Positions 1 to 8,441 of a DNA stretch of 64,000 nt are shown piece after piece. Position 1 is the first letter of the stretch. Each line of letters opens with the position of its first letter. A program made the position numbers and the translations under genes. A model generated the notes under the pieces. That model saw only the letters and a list, made by a program, of their open reading frames with translations, did not search any database and was not told the origin of the DNA. Source of the DNA: Ancrocorticia sp047602305 (GTDB taxonomy: Bacteria; Actinomycetota; Actinomycetes; Actinomycetales; Actinomycetaceae); contig JASGHO010000001.1 in assembly GCA_047602305.1 (NCBI GenBank), positions 2,356,001 through 2,420,000 on the forward strand, given 5' to 3'.

Positions 1-1
1 C

Positions 2-517
2 GTCAACATCGCCGCCATCGTGGTGTGGCAGGTTTCGGATACCGCGCGCGCTGTGTTCGCTGTCGAGGATTACCAAGAGTTCATCAAGACCCAGTCGGAA
101 GCGGCCTTGCGACACGTCGCAACCACCCACCCCTATGACGAGCCGGGCCCCGGCGAAACCTCGCTGCGCGGTGGCACCGATATCGTCTCCGCGGAACTAG
201 CCGCCGAGGTTGCCGAGCGGGTAGCCCTGGCCGGCCTCGAGATCATCGAGGTGCGCATCTCCTCCCTCGCCTACGCCCCCGAAATTGCCCAGGCCATGCT
301 GCAGCGCCAGCAGGCCGGTGCCATCATCGCCGCCCGCGAGCAGATCGTGGAAGGTGCGGTGTCCATGGTCCAGCAGGCACTCTCGAGGCTGGAAGAGGAG
401 GACGTGGTGGTTCTTGACGATGAACGGCGAGCCCAGATGGTGTCGAATCTCCTCGTGGTTCTCACCTCCGATCACGCGACAACCCCGGTGATCAATACGG
501 GATCGCTGTACTCGTAA
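2..517 (+). CDS. SPFH/Band 7 family protein, C-terminal part
   Basis: Reading frame open from base 2, so the start lies left of the window; 171 residues are visible. The sequence resembles the end of an SPFH (prohibitin/stomatin-like) domain, with VSDTARAVFAVEDYQEF and ALRHVATTHPYD, followed by an Ala/Glu-rich helical stretch (SLAYAPEIAQAMLQRQQA) typical of the oligomerising coiled coil after the SPFH fold. Such proteins form membrane-associated ring or cage assemblies; the exact role here is unknown. A small ribbon-helix-helix gene follows 18 bp downstream on the same strand and is probably co-transcribed. The family call rests on the C-terminal half only, so the N-terminal membrane anchor is inferred. 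Confidence 0.75.
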   Translation, partial: VNIAAIVVWQVSDTARAVFAVEDYQEFIKTQSEAALRHVATTHPYDEPGPGETSLRGGTDIVSAELAAEVAERVALAGLEIIEVRISSLAYAPEIAQAMLQRQQAGAIIAAREQIVEGAVSMVQQALSRLEEEDVVVLDDERRAQMVSNLLVVLTSDHATTPVINTGSLYS

Positions 518-535
518 TGGCAGAATGTCACGAGA

Positions 536-793
536 ATGACTGAATCAATACCACCGCAGGAACCAGACCAGCCGGGGCAGCGGGCGCGCAAACAGGCGCG
601 CAAGCAGATGCTGCTCCGGCTGGATCCGGCCGTCCACGAGGCAATGTCCAAGTGGGCGGCCGACAACCTGCGTTCAGTGAATGCCCAAATCGAGATCGTG
701 CTCCGGCAGGCACTCAAGGATGCCGGGCGCGATCCCAAGCCCGCGCCGCTGCGGCGGCCCGGGCGGCCCAAGAAGTCTGACGAGACACTGTGA
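536..793 (+). CDS. Arc-type ribbon-helix-helix DNA-binding protein
   Basis: 85 residues with a central Arc/MetJ-like ribbon-helix-helix signature: beta strand QMLLRLDPAVHEAM, then helices KWAADNLRSVNAQIEIVLRQAL, here read as two pieces separated at the turn after DNLR. Flanks are basic (RARKQARKQ at the front, RRPGRPKKS at the end, an AT-hook-like PGRP). Such proteins bind DNA as dimers and often regulate a neighbouring gene. It lies 18 bp after the SPFH gene with the ATG at 536, so it is likely in the same operon and may regulate it. The target operator is not identified. Confidence 0.75.
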   Translation: MTESIPPQEPDQPGQRARKQARKQMLLRLDPAVHEAMSKWAADNLRSVNAQIEIVLRQALKDAGRDPKPAPLRRPGRPKKSDETL

Positions 794-796
794 TTA

Positions 797-950
797 CGTG
801 GCGATTCCAGAAGCCTGTAAGAGTCTCGACGCACAGCGAATCTCGTTCTTATGATCGACAAAGTGAAGGGTTTGTACACAAAGTCGCGGTTATTTGCCGG
901 GGTGTCGTGTACAAACCCTTCACTTGGCGGAACCTTCTGATATCGCCACG
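797..950. repeat. Long imperfect palindrome with two nested inverted-repeat arms
   Basis: Inner arms are a perfect 19-bp inverted repeat, AAGTGAAGGGTTTGTACAC at 861-879 and its complement at 907-925. Outer arms are 17 bp, CGTGGCGATTCCAGAAG at 797-813 against the complement of 934-950, matching at 15 of 17 positions. The element starts 3 bp after the RHH stop and ends about 110 bp before the methyltransferase start. Size and nesting suggest a MITE-like element or a strong cruciform/terminator. There is no T-tract after it, so a simple terminator is less likely. Confidence 0.75.
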
Positions 951-1060
951 AATTCCAGAGACGGATTTTCGATAGCTCTAACAAGCCGATGCCAAAACAC
1001 CCGTGGACCCATTCAGAGACGCGTGCAAAAGTTGTCGGAGGCCCATGGAATGATAGGCGT

Positions 1061-2770
1061 ATGACATCAGGAGCAGCTTTGAGCAGTGTGCCGCCGGCGT
1101 TGGCGCAGGATCGGAAGGCCCGCGGGGCTTTCTTCACCCCTGCACCCATCGCCGAGTTCATGGTGCGCTGGGCTGTGCGCAGTTTGCGCGATCGCGTCAT
1201 GGATCCGTCATGCGGCGATGCTGCTTTCCTACTGCCTGCGGCCCGGCATCTTACTGAACTGGCTGCCGTGGAAGGTGCCCGCGGCCCGGCAGGCGAGCGT
1301 TCCAGTGCAACTTTCATCCCCCACGTGCACGGAGTCGATATTCATGAGCCCACCGCGGCGGCGGCACTCGAGGCGATTGCAGCGGCCGGGGGAACAGCCC
1401 ATGTCACCGTGGATGATTTCTTCAATGTTGCTCCCTCGCCGCGCTTTGATGCCATCGTCGGTAACCCTCCCTACATTCGGTACCAAGGTTTTACCGGCAT
1501 TGCTCGCACCCGCGCGCGGGAGGCCGCTTTGCGCGCGGGCGTTTCCCTCACCGCGCTGGCCTCGAGTTGGGCGGCCTTCGTTATTCATGCCAGCCAGTTC
1601 CTCGTCCCTGGAGGGCGGCTTGCATTCGTTCTGCCCGCGGAGCTCCTCAGTGTGAACTATGCGGGGCCGGTGCGGCGTTTCCTTTTCGAACACTTCGGCA
1701 ACGTGGAGCTCATCATGTTTGAGCATCAGGTGTTCCCGGATGCCGAAGCCGATGTTGTCCTCCTCATGGCCAGTAATTATGGGGGCCGCACCGCTTCGGC
1801 TGTGATCCGCCAGGTTCCAGACGAGACCCACCTGGATGACGATGTCACCCCGCTTCACTGGGCTCCTTTGGATCCCACGGAGAAGTGGACCGGTCTGCTT
1901 GTGGAGCCGGAAGCACAGGCCACGCTATCCATGCTCGTGGATGGCGGGCTCTTCGTTTCGCTTTCTGAGTGGGGGGATACCAAGCTGGGGGCGGTCACGG
2001 GCGGCAACCAGTATTTTGCGCTGTCACCCGAGCGGGTCAAGGAGCTCGGGCTCACTCGCCGCGATCTGGTTCGCGTTAGCCCTCCAGGTTCCAGCCATTT
2101 GCGCGGCCTCGAGCTGTCCTCTTCCGGCCTCGGTGCCTTGAGCCGGGCGGGGAAGGCCACCTGGCTGTTCTACCCGAAGGAGCCGCTTTCGCGCGCGGCG
2201 GCAGAGTACGTGGAGGCTGGTCAGCGCGCCGGGGTCAATCAGGCATACAAGTGTCGGGTGAGGACGCCTTGGTACAAGGTTCCGCTGCTTGCGGTCCCCG
2301 ATCTCTTCCTCACCTGCATGAACGCCGACACCCCTCGCCTCACCACCAACTCCGCGGGAGCCCACCATCTCAACTCGATTCACGGCGTCTACCTGCAAGA
2401 TGGCGTGACCGAGCTCGGCCGGGAGCTGCTTCCCCTCGCGAGTCTCAACTCGGCCACTCTGCTACACGCCGAGGTCACGGGCCGCAGCTACGGCGGCGGC
2501 ATTCTCAAGCTGGAGCCGCGGGAGGCCAGCGTGTGGATGATGCCCTCTGCTGCTCTGGTAGCCAGCAAGGCGGACGCTCTACGTTCCATCCGTTCCACCG
2601 TCTCCGCGAAGCTTGCTCAAGGTAAACTGTTGGAAGCTGTGACCTGCGTTGATGAGGTCCTCTTCGGGTCCACCGGCGCACTCCCAGCCCCGCAGCTCGA
2701 GGCCATCCGCATGGCTCGGGAAAGCATCGCGAACAGGCGCACGAAAAGAGGACGCAAGAATGGCCGCTAA
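1061..2770 (+). CDS. N6-adenine DNA methyltransferase of a type II restriction-modification system
   Basis: 569 residues from the ATG at 1061 (an upstream in-frame ATG at 989 would add 24 residues without family likeness). Residues 13-24 (ARGAFFTP region) form the N-terminal signature of Eco57I/TaqI-class enzymes. Motif I is VMDPSCGDAAFLL around D48 and the catalytic motif IV is NPPY at 135-138, so it should methylate adenine N6. The C-terminal half is the probable target-recognition region. No clear Shine-Dalgarno is seen; an AATGAT hexamer ends 6 nt before ATG, which would fit leaderless initiation. The stop overlaps the start of the next gene by 11 bp. Recognition sequence cannot be read from the sequence. 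Confidence 0.88.
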   Translation: MTSGAALSSVPPALAQDRKARGAFFTPAPIAEFMVRWAVRSLRDRVMDPSCGDAAFLLPAARHLTELAAVEGARGPAGERSSATFIPHVHGVDIHEPTAAAALEAIAAAGGTAHVTVDDFFNVAPSPRFDAIVGNPPYIRYQGFTGIARTRAREAALRAGVSLTALASSWAAFVIHASQFLVPGGRLAFVLPAELLSVNYAGPVRRFLFEHFGNVELIMFEHQVFPDAEADVVLLMASNYGGRTASAVIRQVPDETHLDDDVTPLHWAPLDPTEKWTGLLVEPEAQATLSMLVDGGLFVSLSEWGDTKLGAVTGGNQYFALSPERVKELGLTRRDLVRVSPPGSSHLRGLELSSSGLGALSRAGKATWLFYPKEPLSRAAAEYVEAGQRAGVNQAYKCRVRTPWYKVPLLAVPDLFLTCMNADTPRLTTNSAGAHHLNSIHGVYLQDGVTELGRELLPLASLNSATLLHAEVTGRSYGGGILKLEPREASVWMMPSAALVASKADALRSIRSTVSAKLAQGKLLEAVTCVDEVLFGSTGALPAPQLEAIRMARESIANRRTKRGRKNGR

Positions 2771-3983
2771 GTCCACCTCGACCAAGGCCCAGGCGTGGCG
2801 TTTCTTTGATCGGATCGTGTCACTCGCCGCCCCCGGTGGCCACTACAGCAATCCGTGGATGATGGACCGCGACGGCGCCCTGCGCTACCGTCCGGATTTC
2901 ACCACCCTTGAGAAGCTGCTCGGTGTTCCCCTGTACCTGGAGGCCTCCACCACCACGGGCGTGCCTGCCTTGGCTCTCGATGTATGGCTTTCCTATGAGT
3001 TGCGCCGCGCCGGGTTCGATGAGGATTCGACGTGGCCTCGCGCTACCGCACCGCGGGTTCTTCCCGGCCCGGTGGCCAGCCTTCTCCAGTCGCTTCCCTT
3101 GCCGGAGCGCAAGGCCCTCCTGCAGCGTATTCTTTCAAGTTCCCCTACCGGCGTGGCACCTTCACAGGCTCTCATCCTGGGGAAGAACTATCGCAAGCAG
3201 GTGGATGTGGTGATGTCGAACTGGTCCACCGGGCCGGAGATCCTCATCAGTACGAAGCGTATGGATTCCAGTTTCGGCAAGAATGCCCAGAACCGTATCG
3301 AGGAGGCCTACGGGGATGCCAAGAATCTGAGGCTGCGCCATCCCATGGCGGCCCTCGGTTTCTTCTTTGGCATCCGTTCCACCGCATTCACCCAGGAGTC
3401 ACGCACGGCTGAGTTCATCGCTGACCTTCTTCACAAACTGGGTGAAGAGGACGATGCCTACCACGCCACCTGTCTGCTCCCTATCGAATATGGCGATCAG
3501 GTGGCTTCGGATGACATCCCCGGCAGTGTTTCCACTGATCACGATGGGCCGGATATTCTCTCCATCGTGCCTGACGAGCACACGTCAGGCGAGGGTAGCC
3601 AGGCTGAGCAAGGTGGCCCTGCGGAACCGACGGGCCAAGCTGACCAAGTGGAACCGACGGGCCAAGCAGGCCATGCAAACCCGGATAGTCAAACCGAACC
3701 GGGCAGCTACGCCGAACCTTTCGACATGTTCAGCGTCCCTTCCCAGCCAGCTTTGGATGAACCCGAGGTGGAATGGCAGGACACCTTCAACTTTGACCAG
3801 GGTGTCGATGTTGATGTTGTTCTCGCCAAGCTTCCGCAGGTAAGGATTCAAGAGGATTTCGTTCCGAGAAGTCTGCGAGCGGGAACCTTCCTCGAGAAGA
3901 TCGTCACGCGGGTTCTGGCCGCCACTCCCACAACTCTGCACGAGTCTGCGAGAGACAAGGTGAAGGAAGCCCGCCGTGGCTGA
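2760..3983 (+). CDS. Probable restriction endonuclease partner of the methyltransferase
   Basis: 407 residues starting at an ATG that overlaps the methyltransferase stop by 11 bp, so the two are translationally coupled. Residues 149-166 (D149, then PEILISTK with E160 and K166) and the following KNAQNRIEEAYGDAKNL resemble the core of a PD-(D/E)xK-type nuclease, but the spacing is not canonical. The nuclease call rests mainly on position. Residues about 270-330 are a low-complexity linker with repeated EPTGQA units (a 20-bp direct repeat near 3628 and 3652). The C-terminal part (FDQGVDVDVVLAKLPQV onward) is not recognised. Confidence 0.6.
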   Translation: MAAKSTSTKAQAWRFFDRIVSLAAPGGHYSNPWMMDRDGALRYRPDFTTLEKLLGVPLYLEASTTTGVPALALDVWLSYELRRAGFDEDSTWPRATAPRVLPGPVASLLQSLPLPERKALLQRILSSSPTGVAPSQALILGKNYRKQVDVVMSNWSTGPEILISTKRMDSSFGKNAQNRIEEAYGDAKNLRLRHPMAALGFFFGIRSTAFTQESRTAEFIADLLHKLGEEDDAYHATCLLPIEYGDQVASDDIPGSVSTDHDGPDILSIVPDEHTSGEGSQAEQGGPAEPTGQADQVEPTGQAGHANPDSQTEPGSYAEPFDMFSVPSQPALDEPEVEWQDTFNFDQGVDVDVVLAKLPQVRIQEDFVPRSLRAGTFLEKIVTRVLAATPTTLHESARDKVKEARRG

Positions 3984-4425
3984 GCCGCCCTCACCGCACT
4001 CAGGCACCTCGTCACCCACCACCTCGTCACCCGCCACCTCCTCACCTGACGCACCCACCCCCGGAGACTCGCAGGCATCAAACTCACCGCACACCCTCAT
4101 CTTCTTCACCGCCCAGTGGTGTGCTCCCGCGATCCCGATGATCACAATCTTCGAGGAAACGATCCGCGATCTTACCCGGCTCCACCCGGAACTGGAGGTG
4201 GCGGGCGTCGTCGTCGACCTTGATGAAGAAGAAACCAACCAGCAACTGAACGCCGCCCCGCCAACGGTTTCCTCGGCGCTTCTTGAGTCCATTGATTTCG
4301 TGCCGATAATCGTTCTCGTGGAGGGCGACGCGTTGCACGGGCGCGAGGTGACGCGGCTTGTCGGGCAGTTGCCGAAGCTTGTCATCCGTCATCAGATTGT
4401 CGCCGCGCTCGGTTTGCCCAAGTAG
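3976..4425 (+). CDS. Thioredoxin-fold protein with a single active-site cysteine
   Basis: 149 residues. After a 38-residue Ser/Pro/Thr-rich leader comes a thioredoxin-like domain: LIFFTAQWCAPAIPM, then DFVPIIVLVEG with the usual cis-proline position and GREVTRLVGQ. In classical thioredoxin the active site is WCGPC; here it is W48-C49-A50-P51-A52, so the resolving cysteine is missing and disulfide reduction by the normal mechanism is not possible. The start is GTG, 8 bp inside the end of the restriction gene. A thioredoxin gene near parAB is common in actinobacteria, so this may be the core gene and the restriction pair the newcomer. An alternative role is a monothiol exchange or scaffold protein. 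Confidence 0.7.
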   Translation: MAEPPSPHSGTSSPTTSSPATSSPDAPTPGDSQASNSPHTLIFFTAQWCAPAIPMITIFEETIRDLTRLHPELEVAGVVVDLDEEETNQQLNAAPPTVSSALLESIDFVPIIVLVEGDALHGREVTRLVGQLPKLVIRHQIVAALGLPK

Positions 4426-4561
4426 TTGGTTTATCCCAGCAACTCGCGCCAACAACACCACTCGGGAAGGCGCTCCCACCACACTAAATCTGTCCACCGA
4501 GCACACGGCGCAGGTTCGCCGTGGCAAACTTGGACAATAGCCCTGTGGCGCGCTAAGAGAC

Positions 4562-4579
4562 GCCGCACAATTGTGCGGC
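4562..4579. promoter_or_regulatory. Perfect 18-bp palindrome upstream of the aminotransferase
   Basis: GCCGCACAATTGTGCGGC is a perfect dyad about 130 bp before the aminotransferase start. A TATTAT hexamer, a possible -10 element, lies at 4590-4595, so the palindrome would overlap the -35 region and could be an operator. The rest of the 284-bp gap 4426-4709 shows no further gene; AACGAGGAG at about 4692-4700 serves as ribosome binding site for the next gene. Confidence 0.5.
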
Positions 4580-4709
4580 CATTCAGGCGTATTATCAGGG
4601 CGGACGTGTAGGAATATCCGGCGCCGGTCAACACCGGTCAGCGCGCAGATCAACCGGCGTCCACGGCACGCGGGAAAACCCGCGGTCAACGAACAACGAG
4701 GAGCACGAG

Positions 4710-6065
4710 ATGAGCACCAAGGACAAGATGAGGAGCAACGGCAACGCGGGAGAGAAGAATGCAGCCGCCGCCGCTGCTGGTACTCGTCTCGATCCCTGGT
4801 ACAACACCTACGCCGACCGCGCCCTGGGCATGAAGCAGTCGGAAGTGCGTTCCCTCTTCGCCGTCGCCAATCGCCCCGAGGTGGTTTCCCTCGCGGGCGG
4901 CATGCCCAACATTGCGGGCCTGCCTCTCGATTTCCTTGCCGACATGACCGCGCGTCTCATCCGTGACCGCGGCACCAAGATCCTCCAGTACGGCGGCGGC
5001 CAGGGCGAGGAGGAGCTGCGCGAGATGATCACCGAGGTGATGCGCCCGGACGGCGTGCGCGGCCACCCCGATGACATCACCATCACCACCGGATCCCAGC
5101 AGGCGCTCGACCTCATCTCGGAGATTTTCATTAATCCCGGCGATGTTGTGGTCGCCGAGGCGCCCTCGTATGTTGGCGCGCTCGGAACGTTCCGCGCCTA
5201 CCAGGCGAATGTCGTGCACGTGACGATGGACGAGCACGGCCTCATCCCGCAGGAGCTGGAAGAGACCCTCGGCCGCCTCGAGCGCGAGGGCCGCCCGGTC
5301 AAGTTCCTCTACACCATCCCCAACTTCCACAACCCCGGCGGCGTGTGCCTGTCGCTGGAGCGCCGCCCGCTGGTCGCTGAGATCTGCAAGCGTCACCACG
5401 TGTTGATCGTTGAGGACAATCCGTATGGCCTCCTTGGTTTTGACGGCGATCCGCTTCCCGCGATTCAGAGTTTCAATCCCGACGGCGTCGTCTACCTGGG
5501 CAGCTTCTCGAAGACGTTCGCGCCGGGTTACCGGGTCGGGTGGGCGTTGGCGCCGTCGGCCGTGACGCAGCGCCTGGTTCTGGCCAACGAGAACGCGCTG
5601 CTCTGCCCCACCACTTTCGGTCAGCTGTCGATCGCCGAGTATCTGCGCACCTACGACTGGTACCAGCAGGTCAAGGAGTACCGCGAGATGTACCACGAGC
5701 GTGGCCAGTCGATGCAGCGCGCACTCGAAACCTATCTGCCGATGTGTGAGTGGAACAAGCCGTCGGGCGGTTTCTACACGTGGGTCAAGCTGCCTGACGG
5801 CCTCGACGCCCAGTCGATGCTGCCGCGCGCCGTGACGAACCTCGTCGCCTACGTGTCCGGCACCGCCTTCTACGCCGACGGCCAGGGCCACGACCACATG
5901 CGCCTCTCCTTCTGTTACCCCACTCCGAGCGCCATCGAGGAGGGCGTGCGCCGCCTCTCCACCGTGGTCCAGAGCGAGTTGGAAGTTGTGGAGATGTTCG
6001 GGGTCAAGGATCGCGTGAGCTCTCACCGCAAGGGCATCAACATTCCGGCCCCCAATACGTTCTGA
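4710..6065 (+). CDS. PLP-dependent class I/II aminotransferase
   Basis: 451 residues, fold-type I aminotransferase of the group that includes 2-aminoadipate and aromatic aminotransferases. Visible hallmarks are PEVVSLAGGMPN, the phosphate-loop area ITTGSQQALDLI, the N-P pair in YTIPNFHNPGG, EDNPYGLL, and the Schiff-base lysine K268 in SFSKTFAPGYRVGW. It transfers amino groups between an amino acid and a 2-oxo acid in the cytosol; the substrate cannot be named from the sequence. The 25-residue polar, Ala-rich leader before LDPWYNTYADRA is longer than usual. It is a single-gene unit behind an 18-bp palindrome. Confidence 0.88.
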   Translation: MSTKDKMRSNGNAGEKNAAAAAAGTRLDPWYNTYADRALGMKQSEVRSLFAVANRPEVVSLAGGMPNIAGLPLDFLADMTARLIRDRGTKILQYGGGQGEEELREMITEVMRPDGVRGHPDDITITTGSQQALDLISEIFINPGDVVVAEAPSYVGALGTFRAYQANVVHVTMDEHGLIPQELEETLGRLEREGRPVKFLYTIPNFHNPGGVCLSLERRPLVAEICKRHHVLIVEDNPYGLLGFDGDPLPAIQSFNPDGVVYLGSFSKTFAPGYRVGWALAPSAVTQRLVLANENALLCPTTFGQLSIAEYLRTYDWYQQVKEYREMYHERGQSMQRALETYLPMCEWNKPSGGFYTWVKLPDGLDAQSMLPRAVTNLVAYVSGTAFYADGQGHDHMRLSFCYPTPSAIEEGVRRLSTVVQSELEVVEMFGVKDRVSSHRKGINIPAPNTF

Positions 6066-6338
6066 TCAGCGGTTTTCTGATCGACGACGACGGCCCACCC
6101 CTCTCCCGCAACCCCTCGCCTTCATGCGTGGTTCAGTTGGAGAAGTGGTGGGCTGTCGTTTGTCACGGTGACAGTCAGCCGTAGGTGGGCGAATAATCAT
6201 CGTGGGAACAGGCCGTCGTCGTCCGATAGATGAAAACTCGGACGGAACCGCCGTCACCGTGTGCTCATCACCGGATATACGCGGGCGGTCAGCGTAAGAT
6301 AGCGTTCAGGCTTATCTGCCAAGAGTTGAGGAGACATC
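6066..6338. other. Intergenic region without a recognisable gene
   Basis: 273 bp between the aminotransferase and the ligase gene. It holds a short GACGACGACGGCCC word soon after the aminotransferase stop but no convincing stem-loop with a T-tract. GAGGAG at about 6328-6333 is the ribosome binding site for the ATG at 6339. No promoter could be assigned with confidence. Confidence 0.4.
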
Positions 6339-7328
6339 ATGACACGGCCGTTGACAGTTGCAATTCTTGCGGGTGGTCTCACGCATGAGCGTGAGGTTTC
6401 GCTTCATTCTGGGCGTCGGATGGCGGGTGTTCTTCGCGAAGCGGGTATCAACGTCAAGGTCCTCGATGTCGACGCCGCCCTGTTGCAGCACATCAAGGCA
6501 ATGTCTCCGGATATTGTGTGGCCGCTGGTGCACGGTGCTTCTGGCGAGGACGGTTCTCTTCAGGATCTGCTGGAGCTGGTTGGGATTCCCTATGTGGGAA
6601 CGCGCCCGGCTAGCTGCCGTATGGCATCCGACAAGGCGATTGCGTCCGCGTTGGTGCAGCGCGCGGGTATTTCGGTGCCGAAGTCGATGACGATTCCGCA
6701 GACTCTTTTCCGCGAGGTGGGCGTGACTCCGGTGCTGGAGCTCATCAGCACCCAGTTCAGTTTCCCGCTGGTGGTGAAGCCGTCGCAGGGCGGTTCGGCT
6801 CTCGGTGTCACCATTGTTGAGGAGGCCTCGCAGCTTCCTGGTGCGATGGTGGACTGCTACGCCTACGGCGAGCAGGCGCGCATCGAGGAGTATGTTGCGG
6901 GTCGCGAGGTAGCGATCTCCGTCATCGATATTTCTGGCGAGCCGAAGGCCCTCCCGCCGGTGGAGATCAACATTGACGGTCCCTACGATTACGACGCCCG
7001 CTACAACCCCGGCCGCGCCGAGTACTTCGTTCCGGCCCGTTTGAACGACGACGAACTCGCCGCCGTCAAGTACGTGGCCGAGCAAGCACACGCCACTCTT
7101 GGGTTGCGTCACCTCTCGCGTTCCGACGTTATCGTGCAGGATGACGGTACCGTCATGCTGCTGGACATCAACGTGGCTCCCGGTACCACCGAAACATCGT
7201 TGTTCCCGCAGGCGGCGGAAGCTGAAGCCGCAACACGGGGCGTTCACGCGGATGAGATCTACATTGAGATTCTCCGGGCCGCGTTGCGCGATGCCGGAGA
7301 GGGTGACGAGGCTGCGGCTGAGGCGTAG
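6339..7328 (+). CDS. ddl: D-alanine--D-alanine ligase family ATP-grasp enzyme
   Basis: 329 residues. N-terminal VAILAGGLTHEREVSLHSGRR and the substrate loop VHGASGEDGSLQ match D-Ala-D-Ala ligases; the ATP-grasp region follows (FPLVVKPSQGGSALGV, IEEYVAGREVAISV) and the metal/substrate site is DINVAPGTTETSLFPQAA. Family members join two D-alanines with ATP for the peptidoglycan stem peptide. The usual ending is INTLPGMT; here it is INVAPGTT, and the first-helix histidine-glutamate pair is shifted, so a different amino-acid ligase is possible. The gene stands alone between the aminotransferase and a lipoprotein and points towards parB. Confidence 0.78.
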   Translation: MTRPLTVAILAGGLTHEREVSLHSGRRMAGVLREAGINVKVLDVDAALLQHIKAMSPDIVWPLVHGASGEDGSLQDLLELVGIPYVGTRPASCRMASDKAIASALVQRAGISVPKSMTIPQTLFREVGVTPVLELISTQFSFPLVVKPSQGGSALGVTIVEEASQLPGAMVDCYAYGEQARIEEYVAGREVAISVIDISGEPKALPPVEINIDGPYDYDARYNPGRAEYFVPARLNDDELAAVKYVAEQAHATLGLRHLSRSDVIVQDDGTVMLLDINVAPGTTETSLFPQAAEAEAATRGVHADEIYIEILRAALRDAGEGDEAAAEA

Positions 7329-7485
7329 AAAACCGGGCGTAGAATACTGGAGGCTTAGAAAGCTGGCGGAAGTTCAGCTGTTTCCGAGGGTTACCCGGTT
7401 CTTCTCCAAGGATCGCTTTGTAACTTAGGTTACAACTGGATCCCCTGATGGGCATGGGATTCACGGCTGTGGACAGGCGGTAACC

Positions 7486-8298
7486 ATGTACAGGAAATCA
7501 ATCGGGCTCGGCGCAATTCTTCTCGCAATGGGTGTGCTAGGAGGATGCGCGGCGGAGTCCGGCGCTGGGTCAGCGTCTGACGGTGGGTCGACGGCGTCGT
7601 CGGCTGCAACGTTGGCACCAACAGCGGGTGTGACGGCGACGGCTAGCGCGACCGAGGCATCTCCCGGGGCTCCGGCGCAAGAGTCAGTGGACGTCAACTT
7701 GGAGCCACGATCAGAGGCGCAAATGGAATGGGGTCTTAACATCTATGACCCGGCCGCTGTTGCCGAAGCTTCGAGTGAGGTGGTCGCCGGAACTATCGTC
7801 AGCACGGACGGCAACTTCGTGGACGTATTGAATACAATCAACACCAAGTACACCCTCAAGGTCGAGAAGGTGTACAAAGGCGATCTGAAGGTAGGCGACG
7901 AGATCAGCGTCTCGTTGCCCGGCGGCTCAATGACACTGGGTGATTACATTGCTGAGCTTGATCGCCTCGGTCGATATGACGAAGTCTTTCCCGCGAAGTC
8001 CGAGGAGTTCATGAAGGAGAAGGGAATCGACCCCGCGACGGTTGTCGACCCGCGAGACCAAGACCCGACCACTCCCGTGACACACAACCTGGGAAGCAAT
8101 CCCACGAGCGAGAGTCTGAACGCGGAAGTTGCTCCGGAAGCATGGGTGTACTTCCTGAATCACGAGGATGACGGCACATACTACGGCTCGGTCCTCAACC
8201 ATTCACTCAAGTACCTCAAGGAGGGTGACGTCCACAGCTTGAATCCCGATGCCGGGGACCACGCCACCTCCTTGCCGGAAGCCGAACTCGGCAAGTAG
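7486..8298 (+). CDS. Secreted lipoprotein of unknown function
   Basis: 270 residues with a lipoprotein signal peptide (MYRKSIGLGAILLAMGVLGG then C21 in the lipobox LGGC), so it should be lipidated and anchored outside the membrane. A Ser/Thr/Ala-rich spacer to about residue 65 precedes a globular part containing SSEVVAGTIVSTDGNFVDVL and YTLKVEKVYKGDLKVGDEI, a pattern seen in extracytoplasmic beta-barrel proteins with no fixed function. No family is recognised beyond that. A strong terminator follows directly, shared with convergent parB. Confidence 0.7.
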   Translation: MYRKSIGLGAILLAMGVLGGCAAESGAGSASDGGSTASSAATLAPTAGVTATASATEASPGAPAQESVDVNLEPRSEAQMEWGLNIYDPAAVAEASSEVVAGTIVSTDGNFVDVLNTINTKYTLKVEKVYKGDLKVGDEISVSLPGGSMTLGDYIAELDRLGRYDEVFPAKSEEFMKEKGIDPATVVDPRDQDPTTPVTHNLGSNPTSESLNAEVAPEAWVYFLNHEDDGTYYGSVLNHSLKYLKEGDVHSLNPDAGDHATSLPEAELGK

Positions 8299-8311
8299 TC
8301 CCGACGCAACG

Positions 8312-8366
8312 ATGCTCCCGGAAACAGAACTGATTCGTTAGTTCTGTTTCCGGGAGCATTTTGTTT
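8312..8366. terminator. Bidirectional intrinsic terminator between the lipoprotein gene and parB
   Basis: Perfect 20-bp stem, ATGCTCCCGGAAACAGAACT at 8312-8331 and its complement at 8340-8359, with an 8-nt loop and TTTGTTT at 8360-8366. It lies between two convergent genes and can serve both. Confidence 0.92.
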
Positions 8367-8441
8367 AAGCGATGCGAGGTGCCGTTCTCTTTCTGGCGGC
8401 ACTTCTCAGGAGAAGGTTAGCTTGCTAGCAAACTAGCTTTC

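Noticed and set aside
4686..6026. A 446-codon minus-strand frame opposite the aminotransferase
   Set aside because: Shadow of the aminotransferase codon pattern; no ribosome binding site or family.
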